Assembly: GCA_003349885.1 (NCBI GenBank)
Contig: QFXC01000013.1
Coordinates: 310,001-374,000 of the forward strand
Reading direction: 5' to 3'
Length of the DNA stretch: 64,000 nucleotides
Source of the DNA: an endosymbiont of Galathealinum brachiosum
Lineage (GTDB): Bacteria > Pseudomonadota > Gammaproteobacteria > SZUA-229
A model generated the notes under the pieces. That model worked only from the letters and a program-made list of their open reading frames with translations, did not search any database and had not been told where the DNA came from. Within the stretch, counting starts at the first letter, position 1. The number at the start of each line of letters is the position of its first letter. The position numbers were made by a program, and so were the translations under genes. This document shows, piece after piece, positions 1 to 8,830 of the stretch.

Positions 1-1111
1 TAACTATTACGGCCCGGTTGATGGCCATGACTTACCAACTCTTATTACCATGTTACAGAATCTGCATTCTCAGCCTGGCCCCATTTTATTGCATGTAATA
101 ACGAAAAAAGGCAAAGGCTTTAAACCTGCTGAAGAAAACCCGTGCCTTTATCATGGCATAGGCAGTTTTGACCCGGAAACAGGTGATAAACTGGATACTT
201 CATCTGGAAAGCCAACCTATACACAGGTCTTTTCAGACTGGGTATGCGATATGGCTGAAAAAGATAACAAGCTAGTCGCAATAACCCCTGCTATGCGTGA
301 AGGTTCTGGTCTGGTCGCTTTTTCAGAAAAATTTGCTGACCGCTACCATGATGTCGGTATTGCCGAACAACATGCCGTTACTCTAGCCGCTGGTATGGCC
401 TGTGAAAAAGCCAAACCGGTTGTCGCCATTTACTCTACTTTTTTACAACGCGCATACGATCAGCTAGTGCACGATGTTGCTATTCAAAACTTACCCGTCT
501 TATTTGCCATTGACCGAGCCGGGCTAGTCGGAGCTGATGGACCAACTCATGCGGGTAATCTGGATTTAAGTTATCTGCGCTGTGTGCCAAACATGCTGAT
601 AATGACACCATCAGATGAAAATGAATGCCGTTTAATGCTAACAACAGGTTATCAACATAATGGTCCAGCAGCTGTGCGTTACCCTCGAGGTCAGGGCCCA
701 GGTGTTGAAATAGATAATAAATTCAAAGTTCTGGAAGTCGGTAAAGCTGAAATACGTCGTAAAGGGCAGGGTATTGCCCTGCTGGCTTTTGGTAGCATGT
801 TAACTGAAGCATTAATTGCGGCTGAAGAAATAAACGCTACCGTAGTAAATATGCGATTTGTGAAACCTCTGGACACTGAAATGCTGAGATCAATTGCCAG
901 CTCACATGAAACAATTGTTACTATTGAAGAAAATGTTGTTGCCGGCGGTGCAGGCAGTGGTGTGAATGAATGGCTGCTTGCAAATAAACTGAATAACCCT
1001 GTAATTAATTTAGGTTTACCGGATCGTTTCGTTGAACATGGCGCGACACACCTGCTTCTTGCCGAATGCGGTCTGGACGCAGACGGCATTATTCAGTCGA
1101 TTAAGACATAG
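1..1111 (+). CDS. dxs: 1-deoxy-D-xylulose-5-phosphate synthase, C-terminal part (5' end outside window)
   Basis: Thiamine-diphosphate enzyme that condenses pyruvate with glyceraldehyde 3-phosphate, the first step of the MEP isoprenoid pathway; cytosolic. The frame is open from base 2 without a start, and the first residues visible (YYGPVDGHD) are an internal Dxs motif, so about 250 N-terminal residues lie outside the window. The pyrimidine-binding transketolase domain carries GIAEQH near bases 355-372, whose Glu activates the cofactor in the family, followed by YPRGQGPG. The C-terminal domain ([10 protein letters not shown]) is complete to the TAG at 1109-1111. A dispersed repeat copy starts about 25 bases after the stop. 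Family assignment is secure. Confidence 0.97.
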   Translation, partial: NYYGPVDGHDLPTLITMLQNLHSQPGPILLHVITKKGKGFKPAEENPCLYHGIGSFDPETGDKLDTSSGKPTYTQVFSDWVCDMAEKDNKLVAITPAMREGSGLVAFSEKFADRYHDVGIAEQHAVTLAAGMACEKAKPVVAIYSTFLQRAYDQLVHDVAIQNLPVLFAIDRAGLVGADGPTHAGNLDLSYLRCVPNMLIMTPSDENECRLMLTTGYQHNGPAAVRYPRGQGPGVEIDNKFKVLEVGKAEIRRKGQGIALLAFGSMLTEALIAAEEINATVVNMRFVKPLDTEMLRSIASSHETIVTIEENVVAGGAGSGVNEWLLANKLNNPVINLGLPDRFVEHGATHLLLAECGLDADGIIQSIKT

Positions 1112-1136
1112 AACATCATACTCATTAACTTGACGT

Positions 1137-1296
1137 AATCGGGGTAAGGTCGTTGCTTTGTGTGCTCTGCCCCTGTGGTTACTCCGATCAGATTGGCAGG
1201 GTAATTCTCGACTCCGTAAAACTCTTGATGGTATCAATAAGGGGACGGAGCGCAAAAACGCGGTCCATCCCCGATGGAAATACTCCTAAGCAGGGC
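1137..1296 (-). repeat. Dispersed inverted-arm element, copy 1 (minus orientation)
   Basis: One copy of the intergenic element seen seven times in this window. Arms run inward from ATCGGGG (1138) and CCCCGATGG (about 1269-1277). The internal block, read on the minus strand, is TTGATACCATCAAGAG followed by TTTTACGGAGTC. It fills most of the dxs-queD gap and begins about 25 bases after the dxs stop. This copy is inverted relative to the others and its dxs-side arm is diverged. Confidence 0.85.
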
Positions 1297-1399
1297 ACTT
1301 AATCTCCTAAGAGCCATTAGAGATTGCTAATAATACTAAAAACCGATAAAATCCTGCGGTTTTTACAAGTCATTTTTCAGATATAATCTAAACCCTGTT

Positions 1400-1777
1400 A
1401 TGCCAGCTAAATATACATTAAAAATAGTTACAGATTTTGCATCTGCACATACACTCCGTGATTATCCCGGAGCATGTAGTCGTATGCATGGACATAACTG
1501 GAAAGTGGAACTGGAGCTTGAATCCAGCCAACTGGATAATGTCGGCATGGCTATCGATTTTAAAGCCATGAAAAAAGCGACTAATGACGTATGTGACAAG
1601 CTGGATCATCGTTACCTGAACGAGATTGAACCCTTTACAGAGATTAATCCTACAGCAGAAAACATGGCAGCCTGGATATTTCAGGAAATTGCTAAAAAAC
1701 TTAATACTGATACCTTACGCGTAAGCTCTCTCACATTATGGGAAACTGAACGCGCCTGTGTAACCTACAGCGAATAG
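1400..1777 (+). CDS. queD: 6-carboxy-5,6,7,8-tetrahydropterin synthase (6-pyruvoyl-tetrahydropterin synthase family)
   Basis: Converts 7,8-dihydroneopterin triphosphate to 6-carboxytetrahydropterin, the second step towards queuosine in tRNA. The protein is 125 residues, normal for QueD. The zinc ligands of the family are visible as H17, H30 and H32 (MHGHNW), the catalytic Cys as C26 in GACSRMHGH, and the second catalytic site as D69-H70 in LDHRY. The gene ends 13 bases before folE2, whose product makes the QueD substrate, so the two are almost certainly one transcript. A eukaryote-like PTPS role is less likely given the bacterial length and motif. Confidence 0.93.
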   Translation: MPAKYTLKIVTDFASAHTLRDYPGACSRMHGHNWKVELELESSQLDNVGMAIDFKAMKKATNDVCDKLDHRYLNEIEPFTEINPTAENMAAWIFQEIAKKLNTDTLRVSSLTLWETERACVTYSE

Positions 1778-1790
1778 CGAAGAGATAAAG

Positions 1791-2585
1791 ATGACCGAAG
1801 CAAAGACAATGCCCGATGTACAAAACAGCCAGGACAAACGTCATATTGCCATTAACAAAGTCGGCATAAAAGATATTCGCCATCCTGTACAGGTTAAAGA
1901 TCGCTCAGGTCATGTGCAACATACGGTTGCTAATTTCAATATGTATGTAGACTTGCCACATAATTTCAAAGGCACACATATGTCTCGATTTGTGGAGATT
2001 CTAAATAGCCACGATCATGAAATCACAGTTAAAACTCTGCGTACTATGCTATCTGAAATGACTGAAAAGCTAGATGCCGAAAATGGCCATATAGAAATGA
2101 GCTTTACCTATTTTGTAAATAAAACAGCTCCAGCATCTGGCGTACAAAGCCTTTTAGATTATGAAGTTACTTTCTATGGCGATAGAGTTGATGGCAAAAA
2201 TCATGTAACAGTTAAAGTGGTTGTACCGGTTACCAGCCTGTGCCCATGCTCTAAAAAAATATCTGAGTATGGCGCGCACAACCAGCGCTCACACGTAACG
2301 GTTAATGTTAAAGCTGATGATTTTATCTGGATTGAAGACTTAATTGATATTGTAGAACAGGAAGCGTCATGTGAGCTATATGGCTTACTGAAACGCCCGG
2401 ATGAAAAGATTGTCACTGAACGCGCTTACGACAACCCCAAGTTTGTGGAAGATATGGTACGTGATGTCGCAGCCCGTTTAAATGAAGATGATCGCATTCG
2501 TTCATATACACTTGAATCAGAAAACTTTGAATCAATTCATAACCACTCAGCGTATGCATTGATTGAACATAATAAAGACGCTTAG
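1791..2585 (+). CDS. folE2: GTP cyclohydrolase FolE2 (type IB)
   Basis: Metal-dependent but not strictly zinc-dependent GTP cyclohydrolase that forms 7,8-dihydroneopterin triphosphate for folate and queuosine synthesis. The 264-residue protein has the FolE2 hallmarks FKGTHMSRF (60-68) and [15 protein letters not shown] (148-161), in which C151 corresponds to the active-site Cys of the family. It follows queD by 13 bases. FolE2 often backs up zinc-dependent FolE under zinc limitation in other bacteria; no Zur-like site is obvious here and no folE lies in the window. The stop is 34 bases from a dispersed repeat copy. Confidence 0.95.
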   Translation: MTEAKTMPDVQNSQDKRHIAINKVGIKDIRHPVQVKDRSGHVQHTVANFNMYVDLPHNFKGTHMSRFVEILNSHDHEITVKTLRTMLSEMTEKLDAENGHIEMSFTYFVNKTAPASGVQSLLDYEVTFYGDRVDGKNHVTVKVVVPVTSLCPCSKKISEYGAHNQRSHVTVNVKADDFIWIEDLIDIVEQEASCELYGLLKRPDEKIVTERAYDNPKFVEDMVRDVAARLNEDDRIRSYTLESENFESIHNHSAYALIEHNKDA

Positions 2586-2618
2586 AAATTAAAAGACTTG
2601 CTATAGAAAGATTGCACG

Positions 2619-2783
2619 GGAACATCTCCCTCGGGGAAAGAGCGCGCTTTTTGCACTCTGTCCCCTGTATTGATGCCATCAAGAGCTTTAAAAAGTAGAC
2701 TCTCTACAATATCCGCTTTTAGTGGTGTCAAAACAGGGGACAGACATCAGAAAGCAGATATCTGTCCCCGAGAGAGATGTTCC
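2619..2783 (+). repeat. Dispersed inverted-arm element, copy 2 (perfect 10-base terminal inverted repeat)
   Basis: Most symmetric copy. It begins GGAACATCTC (2619-2628) and ends with the exact reverse complement GAGATGTTCC (2774-2783). Inside are CTCGGGGAAAGAGCG...CTGTCCCCTG on the left and CAGGGGACAGA...CTGTCCCCGAG on the right, around TGATGCCATCAAGAG and a variable centre. It fills the gap between the convergent folE2 and metallo-beta-lactamase genes, so it could form a bidirectional 3' hairpin. Confidence 0.9.
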
Positions 2784-2799
2784 TAAACTAAGTTACATT

Positions 2800-3756
2800 C
2801 TACTCAAACTCTGCTTTCTCAACTTCCAGCTTAGCCAGGCTAATGTGCTTGCCTAACTCTTCATCAAAACCATCCCAGTCTTTATACTCACTTAAAGCCT
2901 TTTCAATCATGGGTTTCATTTCAAAATCTTCCAGCCCTTCTTCGTAGTACTTTTCAACCTGAGTATATAAAATATTAAAATATTCACGCTGCGACTGGAC
3001 TATCTTCACATCACCTGATGGGCCATGCCCCGGAATATAATGTTTCTTTTTCAGACTTATCGCTCTGTCCAGTGCTTTTATTACATCCCTGAAACTGCCA
3101 TCACTCATACGTAAAATTCTAAGATAACCTACATTATCACCGGTAAAAAACGTAGAACCCTCAACATATTCAATCATAATATCAGTATCACTATGTGCGA
3201 TACCCACTGAATGAATATTAAAATTAAGTCCGGCTACTTTTAACTGCTTACCATCACTCACTGCCGTATCAGGATAAGCTATTTTAGTGCCTTTAGTTGC
3301 CCCCTCGGTCATTGTGAGCATATTATCAAGCCATGTTTGAGCAGCACCTGCTTTAGCTTTTTTGATCATTCTAGGATCAGCAATAATTTCTACCGAAGGG
3401 TAACGTTGTTTAATAATTTCATTAGCCAGCCAGTGATCACCATGCACATGGGTATTAAATATATGCGATACAGGTTTGTCTGTGATTTTTTTTATTTCAC
3501 GTAAAACCATAACACCAGAATGATGACTTGAACCAGGGTCAACAACCACAACACTTTTATCAGCAATGATAAAAGCTGGATTATTCATAAAACCACGATT
3601 TGCAGCAGTAGGTAATTCACGGGGACCGTGTATAACATAAACAGTCGAATTTATTTTATCTGCACTGAATCCATCGAAAAATTCATCGGCCATTAAACCA
3701 GGAGAAGTGAACAATAAAACAGAAAGCAAAAACATTTTTTTCATAATGGATCTCAT
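2800..3756 (-). CDS. Periplasmic metallo-beta-lactamase-fold hydrolase, SoxH-like
   Basis: Binuclear-metal hydrolase of the metallo-beta-lactamase superfamily with a signal peptide (about residues 6-23, cleaved near LMADE), so probably periplasmic. The metal motif HVHGDH is at 103-108, with GIAHSDTD near 185-192, FTGD at 204-207 and PGHGP at 242-246. Overall it resembles SoxH and the metallo-hydrolases linked to quinoprotein or thiosulfate oxidation; no sox genes are nearby and the substrate is unknown. The first ATG is five bases after the stop of the upstream coiled-coil gene; a second in-frame ATG at 3744 fits the signal peptide equally well. It converges with folE2 across repeat copy 2. 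Confidence 0.75.
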   Translation of the reverse strand: MRSIMKKMFLLSVLLFTSPGLMADEFFDGFSADKINSTVYVIHGPRELPTAANRGFMNNPAFIIADKSVVVVDPGSSHHSGVMVLREIKKITDKPVSHIFNTHVHGDHWLANEIIKQRYPSVEIIADPRMIKKAKAGAAQTWLDNMLTMTEGATKGTKIAYPDTAVSDGKQLKVAGLNFNIHSVGIAHSDTDIMIEYVEGSTFFTGDNVGYLRILRMSDGSFRDVIKALDRAISLKKKHYIPGHGPSGDVKIVQSQREYFNILYTQVEKYYEEGLEDFEMKPMIEKALSEYKDWDGFDEELGKHISLAKLEVEKAEFE

Positions 3757-3761
3757 AATAG

Positions 3762-4844
3762 TTAAATGTCAGGTAAGTCTTCCACCTGAACAGCAGGTTG
3801 TTTTGCTGATTGTGTTTGAGTTTTGTTATCAGTTGAATCAACAACTGAATAGGTTTTTTCCAGTTTCGATATAACCTCTACAAAATTTTCATCCAGAACA
3901 AATGATTCCATTAATACTTTACTCAGGGATTTTTTACCCGAAGCTAGCATTGAATTTAATTTCTTCTTCTCCACTTCATCAAGTTTCGAATGTGCAATGG
4001 CTTCTACGAGCCCTTTGATAAATGCATTTTGAACAGCATTTGTTTTTCTTATCTGGTCGCCAATTCCCTTACTTATATTTTCCATCGCATGGTGAGTGCC
4101 TTTTACAATTTTATACAGATTCTTTCTTTCATTGGTTAACTTTATTTTCGAATCAATTGAATCGACAATACTATTAGCCCCAGATGCCAGAACCACCAGA
4201 TTATCTTTTATACGTCCATATTTTTCAATATCATCCTGAGGCAAATTGCTAATTAATAAGCTTATCTTTTTGTAATTGATACAGATAAGTCCATTTTCTT
4301 CAATCAGTCGCCCCTGCAGTTTTAATCTTGTAATTATTGCTGCCTGTTCATCTTTTACGTTTTCATCATAACTAAAAACCAGCTCATCATTATTACAACG
4401 AATTTCAACGCTAATACCACAACCATAACTACTGCCGGCTGCAAACAGCATCTTAACCATACTTTCATAATCTGACGCTGAACCACTGTCTCGAAAAAAG
4501 TCAATTATGGCACTATATTCTCCCGCAGTCGTCATAGACAGCATGGCCATATTATTAGCGCTCTGTAATTCTTCTTTTAGGGAATCTATATTTTCAACGG
4601 TTTGAGTATCACCGGTATCATCTAACTGGGCAGCGGGTGATTCAACATCACTGGAACTATTTAACTGACTTTCTAACTCGCTGAATTTACGACGTTCTTC
4701 AACCAGGTCCTCCTGAAGAGTAAAAAACATCTTCTTGAAAACCTCAAGATTTTTCAGCCTATCAGAAAGATAAGTGATCTCGTGCCTTAGCTTTTCTTCA
4801 TCTGCAAACTGCAGGTCATCTAGTTGTTCTTTCTCTTCCAGCAT
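3762..4844 (-). CDS. Unknown protein with N-terminal coiled coil
   Basis: I do not recognise a named family. From ATG 4844 the product is 360 residues: a charged coiled coil over about residues 1-85, a Ser/Asp/Gln-rich linker, then a mixed alpha/beta region (about 120-240, containing GSSYGCGISVEIRC) and a further helical part ending in an acidic, Gln-rich tail. There is no signal peptide or membrane segment, so it is probably cytoplasmic. The frame opens upstream to a GTG at 4898, but those 18 extra residues are hydrophobic and unlike the rest, so I prefer the ATG. It lies downstream of dapA-bamC after a hairpin, and five bases before the SoxH-like gene. A scaffold or sensory role is only a guess. 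Confidence 0.6.
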   Translation of the reverse strand: MLEEKEQLDDLQFADEEKLRHEITYLSDRLKNLEVFKKMFFTLQEDLVEERRKFSELESQLNSSSDVESPAAQLDDTGDTQTVENIDSLKEELQSANNMAMLSMTTAGEYSAIIDFFRDSGSASDYESMVKMLFAAGSSYGCGISVEIRCNNDELVFSYDENVKDEQAAIITRLKLQGRLIEENGLICINYKKISLLISNLPQDDIEKYGRIKDNLVVLASGANSIVDSIDSKIKLTNERKNLYKIVKGTHHAMENISKGIGDQIRKTNAVQNAFIKGLVEAIAHSKLDEVEKKKLNSMLASGKKSLSKVLMESFVLDENFVEVISKLEKTYSVVDSTDNKTQTQSAKQPAVQVEDLPDI

Positions 4845-4928
4845 TTCGGGCCATATCTCGATAACTATTAATAGCTTAGCAGATATTTCCAGAAACACAC
4901 ATAAGAGGAAAACCTCTCATAACGATCA

Positions 4929-4958
4929 AAGGGTATGTATATAAGTAAACATACCCTT
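4929..4958 (-). terminator. Hairpin after bamC
   Basis: A perfect 10-base stem, AAGGGTATGT at 4929-4938 and ACATACCCTT at 4949-4958, with a 10-base loop, lies just after the bamC stop. No T-run follows on the minus strand, so it may stabilise the mRNA 3' end or terminate weakly before the coiled-coil gene. Confidence 0.45.
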
Positions 4959-4964
4959 AACTAA

Positions 4965-6119
4965 TTACTTCAATTGCTTCAACAACGCATCTCGAAACAA
5001 TCTGGCAAGCCCACTTTCGATTTCACGACCATCTTCATGCTGTATTTCAATCTTACTAGAGGACTCACTTATTACTTGAGTCAACTGCAGCGTAATCTGG
5101 TCTTCAGGTGCAACGATACTCGGCTGAACTTTGTATTCCTGTGTTTCAAAACCGTCATCTTCATCGACTTCAATATCTTTACCACTAAATAAACCACTGA
5201 ACCAGCCACTTTCATCTTCAGCAGGTTTCTCTTCTAACTTCATATTACCGACGCGTACACGCATTGTGCGAGACGCCTTATCGGTATTTAATACATCTAC
5301 ACCCAGTCGATCCATAGCTACTTGTATACGTAACCAGATTGTATCTGCCTCACCTTTAACATCAATCTCGCCAACAGTATCACTCTCTTTATTTACACGT
5401 GGCTGATAACTGTCATATGAAGCCAGTAATTCGGTAGCACCGGTTTTGCTTACACCACCAAATAGAACAAAACGGTACATAATTTCCCGCTCTAGAAACG
5501 GCTCTGAATCACGTTGTACCCACTCTGTTATGTCAGTAGCAACGCTGATCTGTAAACCACGATGGCTTACATACAGTCGTGTTGTGTTTTCAGCCTCACC
5601 CGCTTCAACCCTGATTCTGAATCGGTCTTTATAATCAGGTGAAAAACCGCTGAACCAGCTACTAGAGTCTTCTTCATTATAAGAAATCTGATATTCACTC
5701 ATCCAGGCCGTATCAACAAAACCTAACAGCTTCTCAATACGTTCAACTTCGATTCCTTCTGAAGCCAGAAAACCCGGTAACATGCCCCAAACTTCATTTA
5801 CCGGCAACTCTATTTCAAGCCAGTATAGTCGTGAGTCATTTTTCAACTCATAACCACTAAACTCAGGTGCAATCACCTTACTTTCAGTAAAACTCCCCTC
5901 GCCTGACTTAGCATTTCTAGATGGTTCAGGTAAACGAAGTGCTCCCTGTGTATCAGGCATCGACAGCTTTGGTGGTATTTCAAGAGCCTGCACTGATATC
6001 GCACCCTGATATTCTGGGCGTTCTTCCCCATCTGAGCTACACGCGCTGAGAAAAATAGACAGAACAGTGGTTAATAACAAAGTGGATGTTAATTTTTCAG
6101 ACAATAGTTTTATACACAT
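4965..6119 (-). CDS. bamC: Outer-membrane assembly lipoprotein BamC (NlpB)
   Basis: Accessory lipoprotein of the BAM complex that inserts beta-barrels into the outer membrane. The signal peptide ends in a lipobox LSAC with Cys27 as the lipidated residue, followed by a disordered Pro-rich segment and two helix-grip domains (about 90-210 and 245-380), the layout expected of BamC. The start lies three bases after the dapA stop, reproducing the dapA-bamC (dapA-nlpB) operon of gammaproteobacteria. At 384 residues it is somewhat longer than the E. coli protein, with acidic insertions near residues 295-325. Another BAM lipoprotein, BamD, is encoded at the far end of the window. Confidence 0.88.
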   Translation of the reverse strand: MCIKLLSEKLTSTLLLTTVLSIFLSACSSDGEERPEYQGAISVQALEIPPKLSMPDTQGALRLPEPSRNAKSGEGSFTESKVIAPEFSGYELKNDSRLYWLEIELPVNEVWGMLPGFLASEGIEVERIEKLLGFVDTAWMSEYQISYNEEDSSSWFSGFSPDYKDRFRIRVEAGEAENTTRLYVSHRGLQISVATDITEWVQRDSEPFLEREIMYRFVLFGGVSKTGATELLASYDSYQPRVNKESDTVGEIDVKGEADTIWLRIQVAMDRLGVDVLNTDKASRTMRVRVGNMKLEEKPAEDESGWFSGLFSGKDIEVDEDDGFETQEYKVQPSIVAPEDQITLQLTQVISESSSKIEIQHEDGREIESGLARLFRDALLKQLK

Positions 6120-6122
6120 AAT

Positions 6123-6998
6123 TTAAAGCACACCTGCCTGACGCATCGCGTTACGCAGTGTTTCATGGTATTGCTCGGATAAAGTGGTTAAAGGTAATCG
6201 AATACCTGCTGGCATCTTTCCCATTTCGGTTAAAGCCCATTTTACCGGTATCGGATTAGCTTCAACAAACAGGTCATTATGCAGACCGGTTAAAGGCTGG
6301 TTTAGTTCCAGAGCTTTTTCTCTATCGCCTGCAAGAGCCGCTGTACACATATCGGCCATAGCTTTAGGTGCTATATTATTGGTAACTGAAATAACCCCGT
6401 CACCACCCTGCAGCATAAATTCGGTTCCCGTGTCGTCATCACCAGAGAAAATATCAAAATTATCTCCACACAAATCACGAATCTGAGTCAGACGAGATAG
6501 ATCACCTGTCGCTTCTTTAATACCAATAATATTTGATACTTCTGACAATCGAGCAACGGTTTCAGGCAGCATATCAACCGCTGTACGGCCGGGCACATTA
6601 TATAGAATCTGCGGTACTGGAACGGTTTCGGCAATCATTTTATGATGCAGATACAGGCCTTCCTGAGTGGGCTTATTGTAATAAGGAGTAACTAACAGAC
6701 AGGCATCTGCACCCGCCTGCATTGCACACTTAGTCAGGGTAATCGCTTCTGTTGTTGAGTTTGCACCGGTACCCGCGATAACAGGAATACGTTCATTCGC
6801 CATTTCCACTGTACGGCGAATAACTTCGCAATGCTCTTTCTCATCTAATGTAGCCGATTCACCCGTAGTTCCCATTGAAATAATAGCGCTTGTGCCATTT
6901 TCAATATGAAATTCAACCAGTTGACTCAAACTGTCAAAATCGACCGACCCATCAGGGTGCATGGGTGTTACCAATGCCACCATACTGCCACGAAACAT
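6123..6998 (-). CDS. dapA: 4-hydroxy-tetrahydrodipicolinate synthase
   Basis: Aldolase-type enzyme joining pyruvate to aspartate semialdehyde, the committed step of lysine and meso-diaminopimelate synthesis; cytosolic tetramer. From the ATG at 6998 (291 residues, the E. coli length) the catalytic residues fall on E. coli numbering: T44-T45 in GTTGE, Y133, R138 in NVPGRT and Schiff-base Lys161 in GIKEATGD. A 12-residue upstream extension in frame is possible but does not match family N-termini, whereas [13 protein letters not shown] does. It is first in the dapA-bamC operon and divergent from gcvR. Confidence 0.97.
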   Translation of the reverse strand: MFRGSMVALVTPMHPDGSVDFDSLSQLVEFHIENGTSAIISMGTTGESATLDEKEHCEVIRRTVEMANERIPVIAGTGANSTTEAITLTKCAMQAGADACLLVTPYYNKPTQEGLYLHHKMIAETVPVPQILYNVPGRTAVDMLPETVARLSEVSNIIGIKEATGDLSRLTQIRDLCGDNFDIFSGDDDTGTEFMLQGGDGVISVTNNIAPKAMADMCTAALAGDREKALELNQPLTGLHNDLFVEANPIPVKWALTEMGKMPAGIRLPLTTLSEQYHETLRNAMRQAGVL

Positions 6999-7267
6999 GA
7001 TTATTGCCTTTATGAAATTACGAATTGAAACCAACAGGTATATGTAAGATACCAGTCGGCTAAATCAAGCCGGAAATAGTACTTTGTAGGGCCTTTATTT
7101 ACAAGCCAAAGAACGCAATAACTCACTGATTAGCACTCTTTTATTTCAACAGATATCAGCAATAAACTGATGACATTAATTAAAATTACACATTCAATAT
7201 TACATTTGCCTTTTCTTTTCCTTTTAGCTTTAATAACCTGTATCAAACAACTTTAAAAAGATAACAA

Positions 7268-7795
7268 ATGAACCAGTCTCTCGTAATTACCGCCATTGGC
7301 GCAGATCGTCCCGGAATTGTTAATGAACTTACTGAAGTATTACTTAACTCGGGCTTAAATGTTGAAGATAGTCGCATGAGTGTGCTGGGTGGAGAATTTG
7401 CGGTTATGTTACTCGTCACGGGTAACGAAGATGCGATCAACTCGGTTAAACAACAGACAGATAAACTGGCTACATCACTTAATTTAAGCCTGTTATGCAA
7501 AGAAACCTCCTCACACGATGAAAATCAGGAACACTCTGCTTTCACCATCAATGTAGAAGGTATGGATAACCCCGGGATTGTGCATAAACTTGCAAGGTAT
7601 TTATCACAACACAGTATTAATATTGTAAATATGCATACTGAAAGTAAACACGCACCGCATACCGGTACACCAATATTTAGCGTGAATATGCAGGTCAATA
7701 TTCCAGCTGAGCAAAATATTGAGCAAATTGAAGCTGATTTTAGCGTTTTATGTGATGAAATGAATATGGATGCTGAATTTAAGCCCGCGACCTAG
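7268..7795 (+). CDS. gcvR: Glycine cleavage system regulator, double ACT domain (GcvR family)
   Basis: Regulatory protein with two ACT domains (about 3-80 and 92-170) and no DNA-binding or catalytic domain. In E. coli GcvR binds GcvA and represses gcv genes when glycine is low. The N-terminus MNQSLVITAIGADRPGIV and the second repeat VEGMDNPGIVHKLA are typical. It is divergent from dapA, as gcvR is in E. coli, which supports the name. No gcv genes or gcvA are in the window. A second, diverged member of the same architecture is encoded at 58997-59509. Confidence 0.85.
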   Translation: MNQSLVITAIGADRPGIVNELTEVLLNSGLNVEDSRMSVLGGEFAVMLLVTGNEDAINSVKQQTDKLATSLNLSLLCKETSSHDENQEHSAFTINVEGMDNPGIVHKLARYLSQHSINIVNMHTESKHAPHTGTPIFSVNMQVNIPAEQNIEQIEADFSVLCDEMNMDAEFKPAT

Positions 7796-7803
7796 CACTA
7801 TCT

Positions 7804-7942
7804 AGCACTTCTCCCTCGGGGAAAGGTCGCTGCTTTTTGCGCCCTGTCCCCTGTTATGATGCCATCAAGAGTTTTATGCAGTCAACTCACTACATTATCA
7901 GCTTTTAGTGGTCTCAAAAAAGGGGGCAGAGGAAGAGGTGCT
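7804..7942 (+). repeat. Dispersed inverted-arm element, copy 3 (shortened right arm)
   Basis: Begins AGCACTTCTCCCTCGGGG nine bases after the gcvR stop, continues with CCTGTCCCCTG and TGATGCCATCAAGAG, then a centre with TTTTAGTGGT. The right arm is reduced to AGGGGGCAGAGGAAGAGGTGCT, still roughly complementary to the left end. It separates gcvR from bcp. Confidence 0.85.
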
Positions 7943-7986
7943 CAGACAGTGTAAAAAACAACCCCCTTCTCAAATGGAAAAATCTT

Positions 7987-8460
7987 ATGCCTTTAACTCT
8001 TAACAAGAAAGCCCCTGCTTTTAGTGCAGCAGCTACCGGTGATCAAACTCTCAGTCTGAAAGATTTCAAAGGCAAAAACCTGATCATATACTTCTATCCT
8101 AAAGACAATACACCCGGGTGCACTCAGGAAGGTCAGGATTTTCGCGATAATTACACTAAATTCAAACGTGCAAAAACATTAGTATTGGGCGTTTCACGCG
8201 ATTCTGTTCGGGTTCACACTAATTTCAGAGCCAAACACGAATTCCCCTTTGATCTTCTTTCCGACCCGGATGAAACGCTGTGCAAACTTTTTGATGTTAT
8301 TCACCTGAAGAAGAATTATGGCAAAGAATATATGGGCATAGTGCGCAGTACTTTTCTGATTGATTCCAAAGGAATATTACGAGAACAATGGACAAACGTC
8401 AGAGTGAAGGGACACGTAGAAGAAGTTCTCGCAACGGCTAAGCAATATAAACCTGAATAA
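7987..8460 (+). CDS. bcp: Thioredoxin-dependent thiol peroxidase (Bcp/PrxQ family)
   Basis: Peroxiredoxin that reduces H2O2 and organic hydroperoxides; cytosolic. The 157-residue protein has the peroxidatic Cys45 in DNTPGCTQEG and the YFYPKD strand before it. E. coli Bcp has a resolving Cys five residues later; here that position is Gln50, so the enzyme may be 1-Cys or use another cysteine (C99 in ETLCKLF). In E. coli bcp also follows gcvR, so the gcvR-bcp order is conserved, although a repeat copy now lies between them. Reductant and substrate preference cannot be read from sequence. Confidence 0.92.
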   Translation: MPLTLNKKAPAFSAAATGDQTLSLKDFKGKNLIIYFYPKDNTPGCTQEGQDFRDNYTKFKRAKTLVLGVSRDSVRVHTNFRAKHEFPFDLLSDPDETLCKLFDVIHLKKNYGKEYMGIVRSTFLIDSKGILREQWTNVRVKGHVEEVLATAKQYKPE

Positions 8461-8487
8461 CATCGTTTCATGACTTGTATCAATAGT

Positions 8488-8506
8488 AATGATAATAATT
8501 ATCATT
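8488..8506. promoter_or_regulatory. Fur box upstream of feoABC
   Basis: AATGATAATAATTATCATT is a perfect 19-base palindrome (nine-base arms around a central A) and matches the classical Fur operator GATAATGATAATCATTATC closely. It lies about 60-80 bases before the feoA start, where promoter occlusion by Fe-Fur would be expected. Repression of feoABC under iron-replete conditions is inferred. Confidence 0.88.
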
Positions 8507-8566
8507 GCCAACTGCGTTTGTTTGAATTAAAATGCACTTATTAACTAATCCTGAGTGATTTCACAC

Positions 8567-8818
8567 ATGACGCAGACTGCACAACAAACTGATTCAAGTT
8601 ATTCTCTGGCCCATGCCAGACCAGGTGATCTGGTGCGTGTAACCTGTGTAAACGCGGATAACCAGCTAAAAAAACGCCTGGTTAGTATGGGTGTATCCAT
8701 TAATTCTCGCCTGCATATTATTCAACGCCGCGGTAGTGCTACTGTTGTTGGCTTTGACGCCAGCCGTATTGCCATTGGTGGCGGTATGTCCAGGCAAATT
8801 ATGGTGTGTGCGGTTTAG
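8567..8818 (+). CDS. feoA: Ferrous iron transport protein A
   Basis: Small SH3-like cytosolic protein that associates with FeoB and is required for Fe(II) uptake. From the ATG at 8567 it is 83 residues; a GTG at 8555 would add four residues and is less likely. The family pattern is visible: ARPGDLVRV, then KRLVSMGVSINSRL, and a C-terminal GGGMSRQIMV strand. The start is 61 bases downstream of the Fur palindrome, and feoB starts 12 bases after the stop, so feoABC is one Fur-controlled operon. Confidence 0.92.
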   Translation: MTQTAQQTDSSYSLAHARPGDLVRVTCVNADNQLKKRLVSMGVSINSRLHIIQRRGSATVVGFDASRIAIGGGMSRQIMVCAV

Positions 8819-8830
8819 TCCGAGTCAGTC

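Noticed and set aside
691-1255. Two open frames antisense to the end of dxs and into repeat copy 1
   Set aside because: One is a shadow of dxs, the other spans the repeat element. Their composition and lack of start signals do not support a gene.
1137-1296. Repeat copies as CRISPR repeats
   Set aside because: They are far apart, longer than CRISPR repeats, carry inverted arms and lack regular spacers and cas genes.
2619-2783. Repeat copies as complete insertion sequences
   Set aside because: They are 140-165 bases long without a transposase frame, and I see no target-site duplications. They can only be non-autonomous.
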